This document shows positions 9,264-19,734 of a stretch of DNA of 64,000 nucleotides, piece after piece. Under the pieces are notes generated by a model that searched no databases, was not told the DNA's origin, and saw nothing but the letters and a program-made list of their open reading frames with translations. Position numbers and translations under genes: made by a program. This stretch comes from Candidatus Gracilibacteria bacterium GN02-873 (GTDB taxonomy: Bacteria; Patescibacteriota; Gracilibacteria; BD1-5; UBA2023): contig MORC01000001.1 in assembly GCA_003260345.1 (NCBI GenBank), positions 248,001 through 312,000 on the forward strand, in the 5' to 3' direction. Numbering within the stretch: position 1 is the first letter of the stretch; the number at the start of each line of letters is the position of its first letter.

Positions 9264-10220
9264 TTACTCGACTTTTGTGAGTTTTGATGGTTTCTTTCCT
9301 TGTCCGATGGCTTCGAGTTCTCGAAAAAGTCCTTCTACTTTATCCGCTTTTCCAAAGAAATTTTTGAAGCGGTAGGCGAGATCTTGGAACAATGTTTTGA
9401 TTTTTTCAGTTATGCCAGTTTGTGCTTCTCGTCCTGCCACGAAGTCAGCGAATGTATCTGCCATCCATTCTTCTGCATCAATTTTTGAAGCCAGGTTGTG
9501 GCGTTTTTGCACCAACCCCAAGAAACTATTTTTTTCTTGTTTTCCAAGAGCGATATCAAAATATGCATGAAAAGCCTCGTGATCAATGGTATTTTTGGAA
9601 GGATTTTTCGCAAAGGTGATGAGCTTGTCTTTGTACATTCCAAGGGCTTTGTAGCCGTCTTCTGTGGTGATATTTTTGACAAATTTTGTGCCTATTTCTT
9701 CGTTGCGGAAATATCGTTGTACGCGCGCTTGTGCTTCTTTCTGTGCTGAGGTGAGGAGTGGAGTGTTTTTGGGGCTGGGATTGAGAGGTTGTGAGGGGAG
9801 AAGGGGCTTACTATTGATTTTTGAGGGATTTGAGATATGCTGGGGGAAATCCTTTGAAGATAGATCGGTTCCATTCTTCACTGCTTTTGCAGTTGCGTGT
9901 TGGTCGAAATTCTCAGCAAGAGGATTTTTTTTGTAGCCTGTGATAATTCAGTGATTTTCTCATTGTGATGGTAGGAGCTTCTTGCTCGTATTTGGATTCA
10001 GCGTTTTTGACGGAGCGAGAGGAGTGGTCTTGCTGGTTTTTTCCATGACACTTTCCAGTACTCTTTTTCCGACAGCGTTTGCACCACCACTTTTGATATA
10101 TGATTCGAGCGCACCCATTTCCTTCTTGCCGAGAGTGTTGAGGATTTTGGTGCATTCTTCACTCATTGTGGTTTTGAATGAGCGGTTGATTTTTCCGAAA
10201 AATTCGTAGCATATAATCAT
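9264..10220 (-). CDS. Zincin-like HExxH protein
   Basis: 318 aa. The C-terminal half has HEAFHAYFD (about residues 214-222) and, about 35 residues later, EEWMADTFADF, the HExxH plus distal Glu pattern of a zinc metallopeptidase. The N-terminal third is a small helical part (MSEECTKILNTLGKK) followed by a Ser/Pro/Lys linker. Two TGA codons (9960, 9948) join the two halves. I know similar HEAxHA...EEWxAD segments from phage and polyvalent toxin-like proteins, so mobile origin is possible but not shown. Start uncertain: 10220 or the internal Met at 10166. Confidence 0.65.
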
Positions 10221-10505
10221 TAAAATTTTATATGTGACTTTTTATCTTTGTAGCTTTTATACTTTTGATTTTTCTACAAAAAACAACCAAATAATTATTG
10301 ATGGAAAAATATAAATTTTTCTTCGAATATTTTATGGAACCTGGTTGCTATAAGGGTCGCATCGGGCTTACGTTTTCACTTTATAATGCAGCACAAAATT
10401 TTTAATTATTCTACATATCTTCAATTTGTCCAAACTTTTTTCAAAAATAATTTCAGAAAACCTCAAAAGTTAGTATAATTCTTTCATATCTAAAACATCA
10501 AACTT

Positions 10506-12818
10506 ATGAAAAAATTTCTCGCTTTTTTGTTGATATTTTTCTTATTATCTGCGCCCGTTTTTGCGAATATCAAGATTGTTTCGATTTTTCCAAATCCTGA
10601 AACTGATGCCAAAAGTAATGAATTTATTGAACTTCAAAATCTTGGTTGCGAGTCTGTAGATTTATCGGAATATTTTCTCAAAAAGCAAGAAACGAAAAAT
10701 CCTACACCCTTGGCTGGCACATTGGCGCCCGGTGAATCCAGGAAATTTTATCGCGCGAATGTCGGTTTGGTTCTAAAAGATGGCGATGACACGATTTCGC
10801 TCATTAGCAAGGACGGCGAGATAATTGACAAAATACAATATACCAAAAACAATGCCAAAAAGGGAAATATTTTGACTTTTTCACATGAGGCAGATAAGTG
10901 CGACTCTGATGTTGAAAAACATGATTGAAAAAATGATGCGAATAATTCGCAGAACCCACCAAATACCAACGATGATGAGAAAAATAACTCAGAAAAAGAT
11001 GTAGAGGACGAAGGGAATCATGACGAAAATCAGAAAAATCCTGAAGAAGACCTTCCTGAGAGTGAGGAGAAGTTCTCGGCCGATGAATTATTTTTAGAAG
11101 ATTTGGATGAGGATGGATTTTTTGAAACGATGAGAATCGTTTATTCAGACAGTTTGACTGGATCATTGAATATTGAAGATTTTTCGTTGACGAGTGCTTC
11201 TGGGGCTGACTTGACGCCAATTCCAAATTCTGTGTTTTCTGGAACACTAGCCAATGATACGATTATTCTGACTTTGACTGGAATTATTACGACAGAAAAT
11301 ATTTTTTCCATGAATGAAAATTCTGGTATTTTTTTGACAAGTGAGAATATTTCTAATATTTTAAGTATTGGATCAAAAAAACTGGAAAAATTGAATGAAA
11401 ATTCTTTTGAAAAATATACAAAAGTTACATTTAGCGAATCAGATTCTGAAAATCATCATGACGATTCAGATGATATTTCCGAAAATTTTCCAACGATTTT
11501 TGCAACACTACAACGGCCAATAACCGCAAATATATCAGAAAACCAGATTTCTTGCTATGAAAAACCCTGCAAAATAAATCTGGATTTTGATCCGATTTTT
11601 TCAGCTGATTTTCCGAAAAAAGATTTTTCTTGCGAGGTACATATTGCGGGCAAAAAATTCCAAACTTGTAATCCGCCAGTCACTGAAATTACGGATGAAA
11701 GTGATATTTTGGTAAAAATTTCTCGAAAAAATTCGAAATGAGAAATTTTTTCTATATTTCATGTAGATTTTGATTCCGTGAATGAAGATGCAAAAACTCC
11801 TGAAAATAAAAATCAGAAACCAACAAAAACTGAAAAACCGAAAATTACTCCACGATCCAATCGAACAGCTCAATATTCCACACCACCAGTTATTTCTATT
11901 GATTCTGATGGGGAATTTGAGCATATGTATGAATGGAAAACAGATGATGAAATTGTGTGTTTTACAGCAACTTGTGCGATCAATCTGAATGCCAATGATA
12001 CGTATAGTCGCGAAAATAAGGCACTCAAATATGCTTGGAAATTTGGAGAAATTGCGGAATTTTCTCGAAAAAACCCACCGAGCGTCACGTTTACCACAGG
12101 AAAGTATGATATTTTCTTAACTGTTACAGATTCAAATGGAATGTTCTCTATGAAACAAATTTCTGTCGTGGTTCCAGAAAAATCTGATGAAAACATTGAA
12201 AATATCCAAAAAAATTCTCAGAAATCTGAATGAAAAAATTGAGAAAAAGAAGAATTTGAAGCGCCAGAATTGGTTTTGCAAAATCCAGCGAAATTTGATA
12301 TTTCCGATCCAGAAAATTATGTTTGTCAAACAAATTCTGATTCGTGTAACATCAATTTTTCTCTTTCTGGTGCGAAAAAATCATTTTCATATTTGTGGTC
12401 GTGGGATGATGAAGAATTTTTCGAATCGACGAACCCTCGTGCGAAAACACTCACAATTGGTCAACATTACTTAAAAATTCGTGCGGTTTCTCCAGAAAAT
12501 TCTGATGAAAATTTGTGGGAACATTCGCTTGGAGTAAATATTGTGAAAATTGAAAAATCTTCAAAAAAATCTTTTACAAAAGCCAAAAAATCGACTGCGA
12601 AATCTGCAAAATCGAAAAAAACTACAAAAAAATCTTCAAAAAAATCAACAGCCAAAAAAACTGAGAAATCATCCAAAAAATCCTCTGAAAAAACTGAACA
12701 AAAACCGCTTCCAGAAGAGAAAGTTGAAGTTGAGAAAAGCAATAATACATTGCCACTTTCTTCGGCTGGAATTTTGATGTCGGGTGTTTTGTTTGCTGGT
12801 GTGCGACGTAAATTTTAA
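10506..12818 (+). CDS. Large secreted surface protein with LTD and PKD-like domains
   Basis: 770 aa. A signal peptide (about 1-21) is followed by a lamin-tail (LTD) domain, about 22-125, with the typical NEFIELQNLG. Then come acidic linkers, a mixed beta region, two PKD-like beta domains (about 475-565 and 600-680), a Lys/Ser-rich stretch (about 683-745) and a C-terminus LPLSSAG, hydrophobic helix, RRK. This tail resembles a sortase-type sorting signal. Four TGA codons are read as Gly (10926, 11739, 12231, 12240). It probably acts at the cell surface in adhesion; this is inferred from domains only. Confidence 0.75.
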
Positions 12819-12838
12819 ATAAGTTTGGATGAAAAAAA

Positions 12839-12867
12839 TTTGCTTTCTCTCGCGAAAAATCTATAAT
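12839..12867 (+). promoter_or_regulatory. Promoter of the candidate structured RNA
   Basis: TTTGCT (12839-12844), 17-nt spacer, TATAAT (12862-12867). The expected start site near 12874 coincides with the 5' side of a closing stem. Confidence 0.55.
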
Positions 12868-12873
12868 GAATAC

Positions 12874-13056
12874 AACTTTTTCACACGTGCATCTGGCCTG
12901 TATTTTTCTCTACAAATATTTTACAACCTGAAACGGGTGCCAAGTATACCTCGGTATTCCGACTCGCGACCAGACTTCAATGGCTGGAATTGCATACCAG
13001 GGATAAAATATGGTTATAAACGATGAAAAAGTAAAATCCCCGAAAGGGGATTTTTA
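12874..13056 (+). ncRNA. Candidate structured RNA, 6S-like architecture
   Basis: About 183 nt between a consensus promoter and an intrinsic terminator, without a supported gene. The ends pair: ACTTTTTCA (12875-12883) with TGAAAAAGT (13024-13032). Further in, ATATTTTA (12916-12923) pairs with TAAAATAT (13004-13011) and CCTG (12927-12930) with CAGG (12998-13001), giving a rod with a large internal bubble. Length, closing stem and bubble recall 6S RNA, but I see no sequence match that proves it. Confidence 0.42.
13033..13055. terminator. Bidirectional terminator
   Basis: AAAATCCCC/GGGGATTTTT with GAAA loop. It ends the candidate RNA and overlaps the end of the convergent membrane gene. Confidence 0.75.
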
Positions 13057-14235
13057 TTGATTATTTGGAGTATTTTCAGGATTTTTTGGTGGATGATTAT
13101 TTTCGGAAAGTACAATCTTTTCTTCCACATTATTTTGTTGAAGCGCGTTAATATTTTTTTTCGTTTTGTAGAAAAAAATGAAAATATTTCTCGCAATACT
13201 CGTGATTGGCGCGCGAACATTGGCGTTCGTTTTTCACTCTGCAATGAGCGTTGCAATCGGGAAAATAAGTAAATACAGAGCGTAGAAATCCGAAAAAATG
13301 AAAATCAAAATACAAAGAATCGTCAAGAAAAAACCTTCGGCAATATTTCCTTGATATTCATGAAATTTTTTGTTAAAAAATGATGGAATCGTGATGAGAT
13401 TGAGAATGGGAATCCCAATAATTACTGGATGCGTCCAAAAAGGCGTTTCTATCGCGACTTTTTCAGAATATTTGTGTTGATAGAATTGGAATTTTTCCTG
13501 AAAACTGCTCTTTTTTTTCTGACCAAATGCGACTTTAAAAAATTCTCCACAAGCGCTCAGGCTGGCATGCAAAAAGGCTTCTGCATCGTGATAAGTTGGA
13601 ATGTATCGATATTGTTTTGGTTGAAAAAATTTGGATTCCGTCATGAGAAAAACCGCTGTTGTCACAAAAAGTACAATATACGCCAAAAGTACGAAAAATG
13701 TCGGAAAGTTAATAAAACTTTCGAATAAAACTCCGAAAAAAATCATTAAAAAGAAGAAAAAATTTCCTACTTTTCGTCCAATTTGCATTTCAGAAAATGA
13801 GTTTTTTTGTGTTGTAAAAATCCCAATAATCGGCAAAAATGACGACAAAATTTGGATTTTTTGTTCATCAGAAAAATTGTTTGATTGAAAAATTGGTGTA
13901 TTTTCGGAATCATTTGCAAGCGTCAGATTTTCGTGATTTTCGCCTCGGAATGCGCGATAACCAGCCGTAAACATTACGATAAAAAACGCAACCATCAACG
14001 CTGTGAAAATAATATTTGCCAACGAAATCCCAAGAATTTGCACAAAAAGATATTGTTGAAGTTGGAAAAAAGCCACCAAAATAATTGTAAAAATCCCCAT
14101 ATAAATCGCGGATTTTTTCGCGTGTGACCGCACAAATGGGTGCGCGAGTGGCGTTCATTTTTGCGCGAGCAAAAAGAGTGGCCCAAGCAAAAAATAACAA
14201 ATTGCTGCATTGATGCGAGTTGATTGATCGTACAT
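13054..14235 (-). CDS. Multi-spanning membrane protein, DUF4870-like N-terminus
   Basis: 393 aa with about seven hydrophobic segments. The N-terminus (INAAICYFLLGPLFLLAQ followed by HPFVRSHAKKSA) resembles DUF4870/Tic20-like proteins, where a charged amphipathic helix follows the first membrane segment. Between membrane segments is a soluble loop with YIPTYHDAEAF. Two TGA codons are read as Gly (14155, 13234); the first lies between helix 1 and the RSHAKK motif and the second leads to a polar Asn/Pro-rich tail. No function can be given. Confidence 0.7.
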
Positions 14236-14361
14236 ATTTCAGATTATTTCGGCCATTATAGCGTATTTTTTGGATTTTCACAAAGAAAAAAATTTTTTCT
14301 CGGAAAAATAATTTGATTTTTCTAAAATTTTAGGTATAAAATACTTCACTTAAAATTTTTT

Positions 14362-14931
14362 ATGAAACAGATTCTTGGAACAGCGGTTATTGCATCGGCA
14401 CTTTCGGTGGGTGCCATTGATGCTGCTAATGCAAATAATATAGAGACGACTACATCAGAAAAGCAGACTGTATGTAATACTGATACGATTGTAAAAAACG
14501 CGCGAAATCGAACTTTTGGCTTGATTGAAGGTTGGGAAACGGGAAAAAATAGATTGACATATTGCCGTCAGGGGCAACTAATGATGAGTGCGCCAACAGC
14601 AACTGGAAAGCCCCATGGGGATGGCGGTGTATACACACCAGAAGGAACATTTCCAGTTGGTCGCCTTGAAAAAAACAAAGTTTCTGGTTCATACAAAAAC
14701 AGTCAAGGCCGTCCAGCTGCTATGCCAAATGCGGTTCAGGTGGTGCGTGGAATTTATGCTCACGCGGGAAAGGTGTTTGATGCAAAGGGGAATGTTCTTA
14801 AATTTCCTTCACATGGATGCATTCGATTGACGCACGCCGATTCTGCGAAACTTTTTAATTTTGTTCAGGCTGATAGAAAAACAGGAACACAGGTTGAAAT
14901 GATTATCAAGGGAACTGATCCGCGAAAATAA
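14362..14931 (+). CDS. Secreted L,D-transpeptidase (YkuD domain)
   Basis: 189 aa. Signal peptide (about 1-23), then a YkuD domain with EGTFPVGR, the His of YAHAG and the catalytic SHGCIRL (Cys153). Such enzymes make 3-3 cross-links in peptidoglycan or attach proteins to it, outside the membrane. It has no UGA. The gene stands alone with its own terminator and converges on the flippase gene. Confidence 0.88.
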   Translation: MKQILGTAVIASALSVGAIDAANANNIETTTSEKQTVCNTDTIVKNARNRTFGLIEGWETGKNRLTYCRQGQLMMSAPTATGKPHGDGGVYTPEGTFPVGRLEKNKVSGSYKNSQGRPAAMPNAVQVVRGIYAHAGKVFDAKGNVLKFPSHGCIRLTHADSAKLFNFVQADRKTGTQVEMIIKGTDPRK

Positions 14932-14957
14932 AAATCTCTCAATCGAGAGATTTTTTT
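14931..14957. terminator. Bidirectional terminator
   Basis: AAATCTCTC/GAGAGATTT with AATC loop and T-tract, between convergent genes. Confidence 0.8.
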
Positions 14958-16434
14958 ATGGAATTTTTCGGATAAGCCACCAAAATGCCAAATAGAGAAT
15001 TCCAAAAATACTTCCGGTGAGCGCAAGTGAGAAAAAAAGCGATTTAATCGAGAAAAAATTCATCGCCATAAAAGTAATACATCCAGAAAAAATTCCAGCA
15101 CAGAGTAAAAGTGCACTTTTTGAAAGTATTTTTCCAAAATACAGCGTATCTCGCACCAAAAATAACGAAATCATCACGAGAAGTGCTTGACTTGCGAGCG
15201 TCACAACTGCCGAGCCAATGAACGAATAAAAGGGGATTATCACGAGATTTCCGACAATGTTCACGAGAGCGATAAAAAGATTGACATAAATAATTTTTTT
15301 CTGCTCATTTTTGGCAATCAAAATATAATTGGCAAGCGAACTGATAAAATAAAATAAAAATATCCACGCCACGATTTGCATCACATCCACAGAATTTGCG
15401 CCATTGATTGGTTTCAAAAAACTTTCTGAACTAATAAATGGAATGATTTTTTCTGCAAAAAACGCTAAAAAAACTGAAATTCCCACACCAAAACCAAAAA
15501 GTAATTCGAATCACTTGAGGGAAAGATTTTTGGTATCAGTAACGCGATTTTCGCTAATAGAGGCCGTCAAAACGGGCAAAAAACTATTCAAAAAAATAGT
15601 TCCGTACATCATTCCAACTTCCACGATTTTCATCGGAATGCTATAAATCCCGATAATTTTATCAGAAACCGAAGCATCTTCCATGAGCGACAAAAAAAGC
15701 GTATCAACCTTGAAAAAAATCACTCCCAAAAAGAGGGCAATTCCGTATGGAATAGACATTTTAAGGATTTTTTTGATATATTCAGAATCCCAATAAAAAC
15801 GAATTTTGTGAAATTTTTTCGCGTGCCAAAAGATAAGTCCTGTCATTACGAGATTTCCAGCAAGCCCCGCCAAAAATACCATTATCAGGCCAAATTCTGG
15901 CGATACAGAATTTTTGGGAAAAAGCCCATACGCAAAAAATGCTACCAACCCAAATGTCGCTAATTTTCCGGCCGTATTCGCGATAAAACTAAATTCCGTC
16001 TTGAGAATCGCTTGCAAATAACTCATAATCGAGCTATGAATCAGTCCAAGAAGCGTAAAAATTGAGACAATAAAAATTGAAAGCAGTGCGGTTGGAGAAT
16101 TGTATCATTCCATGAAAAATCCGATTCCGAGCGCCAAACACATAATCATGAGTCCAGAAATCGTTCGAAGCGACAAAATATTTCATGAAATTTTTTCCAA
16201 TTTTTCCGGATTATCGTGTACTTGCGACATTTCGCGAACGCTGATGGTATAGAGTCCCAAATCCGCCAAAACTGCAAAAATCGAAAGATAATTATAGATT
16301 TTGGAATACATTCCATAGCCGCTCGTATCGAGATAATCGGCCACGATTTTGATGAGAAAAATCGAAATCAGACCCGTCATCACTTTTCCGGCGATTTGCG
16401 CAAGCGTGTTGGTATAAATTTTTTTTGTAGGCAT
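14956..16434 (-). CDS. Polysaccharide/lipid flippase (Wzx/MATE-like)
   Basis: 492 aa and about 12-14 membrane helices. The N-terminus (IAGKVMTGLISIFLIKIVADYL then GYGMYSKIYNY) is typical of the polysaccharide-synthesis exporter family, which flips undecaprenyl-linked sugars across the membrane. Three TGA codons (16183, 16105, 15511) are read as Gly. The start at 16434 gives the usual short basic N-terminus. The divergent polA starts 73 nt away. Confidence 0.82.
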
Positions 16435-16507
16435 GCGAATATTGTATGCAATCGAAAAAAAAATCAAGAAAATTTGAATTTTTCCACATTTTTTCTATAA
16501 TTTTTGC

Positions 16508-17953
16508 ATGAAAAAAATCTCCCCAAAATTCCGCGATTTTCGCGCGATGCATCTTTTGCTGCCAAAATTTTGAAAAAAAAATCTCGAAACGCTCGTTGAT
16601 CAAGAATTTGCAGAAAATTTTTCGGTGCTTTCTGATGCCGAAAAATCCTTTTTTCTTGAAAAACTTGCTCAGAAAAATTCGCTCGAACAAGAAATTGCTG
16701 AAAAAAATTTAGAAAATATTTTGTCGCTTGAAAATCAAATTTCTGTGGTTTTGTACGATATGGAACGCACGGGCGTGAGTTTTGATGTGGCAAAAATGGA
16801 AGATATTCGCACGCGAATTCGTGCTGATATTTCCGCTTTGGAATCAGAAATCTTTGAGATTATTGGAGAATGCATTAATATCAATTCTCCAAAACAACTA
16901 CAAGTTTTATTTTTTCAAAAACTCGGCATCAAGCCTATCAAAAAAAATAAAACAGGTTTTTCGGTGGATACGGATGTGCTTGAAGAAATTGCAAAAACCC
17001 ACGATGTGGCGCGCCTAATTCTCGAATATCGCCGACTTTCCAAACTTTCTTCAACGTATGTTGATGGACTTTTGAAGGTGGTGGATTTGCGTGACAATCG
17101 CATTCATACGAATTATGATTCGCTCGGGACGACAACGGGACGAATGAGTTCGAGTGATCCGAATTTGCAAAATATTCCGACGGGCGATGGATACGCCAAT
17201 GAAATTAAATCATGCTTTGTAGCGTCTCCAGGAAATATTTTGCTCGTGGCGGATTATTCTCAGATTGAACTTCGAATTTTGGCTTTTTTGTCGCAAGATG
17301 CGGGACTTTTGGGTGCTTTTACTAATGATGAAGATATTCATACGCGCACGGCCAAATTTTTGTTTGGTGATCGTGAAATTTCTCCAGCAGAACGCCGAAT
17401 TGCTAAAAGCGTGAATTTTGGCGTGATTTATGGAATTACGGGATTTGGGCTTGCTAAAACACTCGAATGTTCGCCTTGGGAAGCGCAAAAATATGTGGAC
17501 GCATTTTATGAAAAATATCCTGGCGTGAAAAATTTTTATGACAAACTTTTGGAAGATGGTCGAAAAAATGGCTTTGTAGAAACTTTTTTTGGGCGCAAAA
17601 GATTCGTTCCGGCACTTAACGATGCTAACAAAACGATGCGATCAATTGCGGAGCGTGAGGCGATGAATATGCCGATTCAGGGAACCGCGGCTGACATCCT
17701 CAAACTCGCTATGATAGATATTTCCCAAAAAATTTCTGAAAAAAACCTCTCAGGAAAGATGATTTTACAAGTGCATGATGAATTGGTTTTTGATGTTCCA
17801 GAATCAGAAAAAGAGATTTTTGAACAATTGATTCGCGATTCGATGGAACGAATTTTTGAAATTCAGAATTTACGAAAAATTCCAGAAAATATGCATGAAG
17901 TAAAAATTATTGTGGATATTGGAGAAGGAAAAAATTGGACGGAAGCAAAATAA
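16508..17953 (+). CDS. polA: DNA polymerase I, polymerase domain only
   Basis: 481 aa against about 600 for a Klenow-like and 900 for a full PolA. Family A motifs are complete: motif A DYSQIELRILAFLS, motif B RRIAKSVNFGVIYG and motif C QVHDELVFDV. Only about 80 residues precede the VVLYDMERTGVSFD helix, with LLLPKFGKKNLETL and ending KLAQKNSLEQEIA as a possible stub of the exonuclease-like domain. No 5' nuclease domain is present. One TGA (16571-16573) is Gly; the ATG at 16508 keeps this frame. Gap filling in repair is the likely role, needing a separate 5' nuclease. Confidence 0.9.
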
Positions 17954-17964
17954 TCTGGACAAGC

Positions 17965-17994
17965 AAAAAGCCACCCTCGTGAGTGGCTTTTTTG
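17965..17994. terminator. Bidirectional terminator
   Basis: AAAAGCCAC/GTGGCTTTT stem between polA and the convergent 18009 gene, followed by T. Confidence 0.8.
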
Positions 17995-18008
17995 CAAATG
18001 AAACTCCC

Positions 18009-18677
18009 TTATTCGATTCCACGCACTTCTGGAACGAGATGCAGGAAAAACATTTGCACATCGTGAGAAAAGAGCTCTTTTCTCACATAGAGTGAGAACA
18101 CTGCGGCTCGTTGAACTTCTGGCGAGATTTCACAATTCAAATATACAAACTCACTTGGTTCGTGCTTTTGCTCGAATTTTGCCTCCCATATCAGGTAGGC
18201 TGTTCTCGCTAGCGTGTTAAGACGATTCAATACATATTCTCGCCCCGTACTCGAGACTCCACTTAGTAGAATTTTTTTGCTTTCATCCGTAATACGGAAT
18301 AAAGCGTGCAACCCATCTGAATCAATGGTTTGCAAAAATTGCTGCCGATTTTCGGGTGACCAATTTTGCAGAATGCGCACACACTCAGACATCGAGTAGT
18401 GTGAGAAACTAACAATATTGAACATTGGCAATAACTTCACTTGCCTTTCAACGGAGAGATTTTTGAATGCCAGCAGGCATCCATAAGAACCCCTATCTCC
18501 GATGTTTCGAAGAAAATGAGAACAAAATATCGCATCTTTGTCTAGCAGAGCCGTCAATAACTCTGCTAATTCCGGAGCATTGTAATCGGGTGCACTATAC
18601 ATCTGTGCATCCAGTTGTTCATTGACCAGAATCTGCCAGGCTTGCCAAATTGGCCCAAAATTTTTTGCATTACGCAT
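18009..18677 (-). CDS. Hypothetical helical protein, Shine-Dalgarno-led
   Basis: 222 aa, predicted mostly alpha-helical, no signal peptide or membrane segment. AAAGGA lies upstream of the ATG at 18677. It has no UGA and ends in TAA. Parts resemble the broken gene at 40725-41406, for example DGLHALFRITDESKKILLSG against GTLRYLFQVNPNLSLLQG, and RILQNW against RVIQNF, so the two may be paralogues of a lineage-specific family. Its codon use looks less AT-driven than the neighbouring polA. Confidence 0.6.
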   Translation of the reverse strand: MRNAKNFGPIWQAWQILVNEQLDAQMYSAPDYNAPELAELLTALLDKDAIFCSHFLRNIGDRGSYGCLLAFKNLSVERQVKLLPMFNIVSFSHYSMSECVRILQNWSPENRQQFLQTIDSDGLHALFRITDESKKILLSGVSSTGREYVLNRLNTLARTAYLIWEAKFEQKHEPSEFVYLNCEISPEVQRAAVFSLYVRKELFSHDVQMFFLHLVPEVRGIE

Positions 18678-18792
18678 ACAAAGTCCTTTTTCTGATCGTC
18701 GGCTTGCGCACTATTTCATCCGTCGAATGCGGAAACGAACATCTTTAATATTGTAGATAACATTTTATTTTTGTCAAATATTTTCAAAACTA

Positions 18793-18822
18793 AAAAATCG
18801 CCCTCAAGAGGACGGCTTTTTT
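18793..18822 (-). terminator. Terminator of the 18837 gene
   Basis: Imperfect GCCGTCCTC/GAGGGCGA hairpin flanked by A and T tracts. Confidence 0.5.
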
Positions 18823-18836
18823 GATAAGGAAGCGCC

Positions 18837-19205
18837 TTAATAACACTTTCCCCAATTTTTAAAGGATCAGTCCGAGCACAAGTAGGGATGAGTCCACTTA
18901 TGTTGTTCTTTTTCCCTTGGCTTTCTTAAACCTAAAAAGTTTTCAAAATACCGACTTAAATTGCCGGACATTTGCAGTTCTGAGTAATACAATTCTCGAA
19001 TCAGTTTCCTTTTCAGGTCCTGGTTCTTGATTGTTTTTAAGTAAGTCACGCTTCCGAGGTTAATCGGTTCGTCTTTTCTGATCAGATCAAGCGTTTGGGC
19101 GAGTGCGCCGCCATTTGAAGGTGTTGCATTTTTCATGCGAATCTTCTTGGTTACATTGCCTTTCGCGCGATAGCAACATCCACCACATCCCAACACTAGT
19201 ATCAT
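18837..19205 (-). CDS. Hypothetical protein
   Basis: About 122 aa if the TGA at 18867-18869 is Gly and the frame ends at TAA 18837, or 112 aa if that TGA is the stop. The N-terminus has a Cys/Gly cluster (GCGGCC). A start at the internal Met (19136) would remove it and begin MKNATPSNGG. The C-terminal half is helical and basic (KRKLIRELYYSELQ). I recognise no family. It lies between two other small genes of unknown function on the same strand. Confidence 0.45.
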
Positions 19206-19257
19206 TTAGCGAAAAAATTCGTTTTTGTCAAATTTTTTTAGAAAAATTATTTTTGCA

Positions 19258-19284
19258 TTCAAAAACTGCCCCAGTGGGCAGTAT
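19258..19284 (-). terminator. Terminator of the 19337 gene
   Basis: ACTGCCC/GGGCAGT hairpin (19265-19271 with 19276-19282), T-tract on the minus strand. Confidence 0.65.
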
Positions 19285-19336
19285 ATTGACATGTCAAGAA
19301 GTGCAGCTTTATCAGCACACCTCTTGACCGTGGTGG

Positions 19337-19594
19337 TTACTCTTGAGCCAGAATATCCTCAAGGAGCTTCCTCGCGCCTTGACTCAACGATATATCTGTG
19401 CGCTCTAGAATGCGATTAGCCAAGGACTTTCTTTCCTCAGGGCTTGGTACTTCGTAGACCAAAAAATTGAGCTCAGATTTCTCAAAGTGAGAACCACTAT
19501 CCAATAGAATGCGAACTCTTTCCTCTGGGGTGAACTCATCTAAGGTGTATCTGTCCAACATGACGTTCGTCCTTTCATAGGGGTTGAAAAACAT
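19337..19594 (-). CDS. Small hypothetical protein, strong Shine-Dalgarno
   Basis: 85 aa, acidic and helical, with repeats of the type FTPEERVRILLDSG and PSPEERKSLANRI that resemble two copies of one helical unit. GGAGGT lies 4 nt before the ATG. No UGA, stop TAA, own terminator. Unknown family; it looks like a shorter relative in style of the 18009 protein. Confidence 0.6.
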   Translation of the reverse strand: MFFNPYERTNVMLDRYTLDEFTPEERVRILLDSGSHFEKSELNFLVYEVPSPEERKSLANRILERTDISLSQGARKLLEDILAQE

Positions 19595-19734
19595 ACTACC
19601 TCCATACGGTCCCTTATGTTCCGTAATCGTGCAGTAACTAATATTTAACGAAAAAATTCTTTTTTGTCAAATCTTTTTTCAAAAAAAGAAAAAACTTTTT
19701 TGCACAAGCGCTATTTTTCCTTATAATATCGTAT

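Noticed and set aside
12829..13026. Small plus-strand frame of 65 codons
   Set aside because: It begins upstream of the promoter -10 box and covers the paired segments of the candidate RNA; no ribosome binding site or homology seen.
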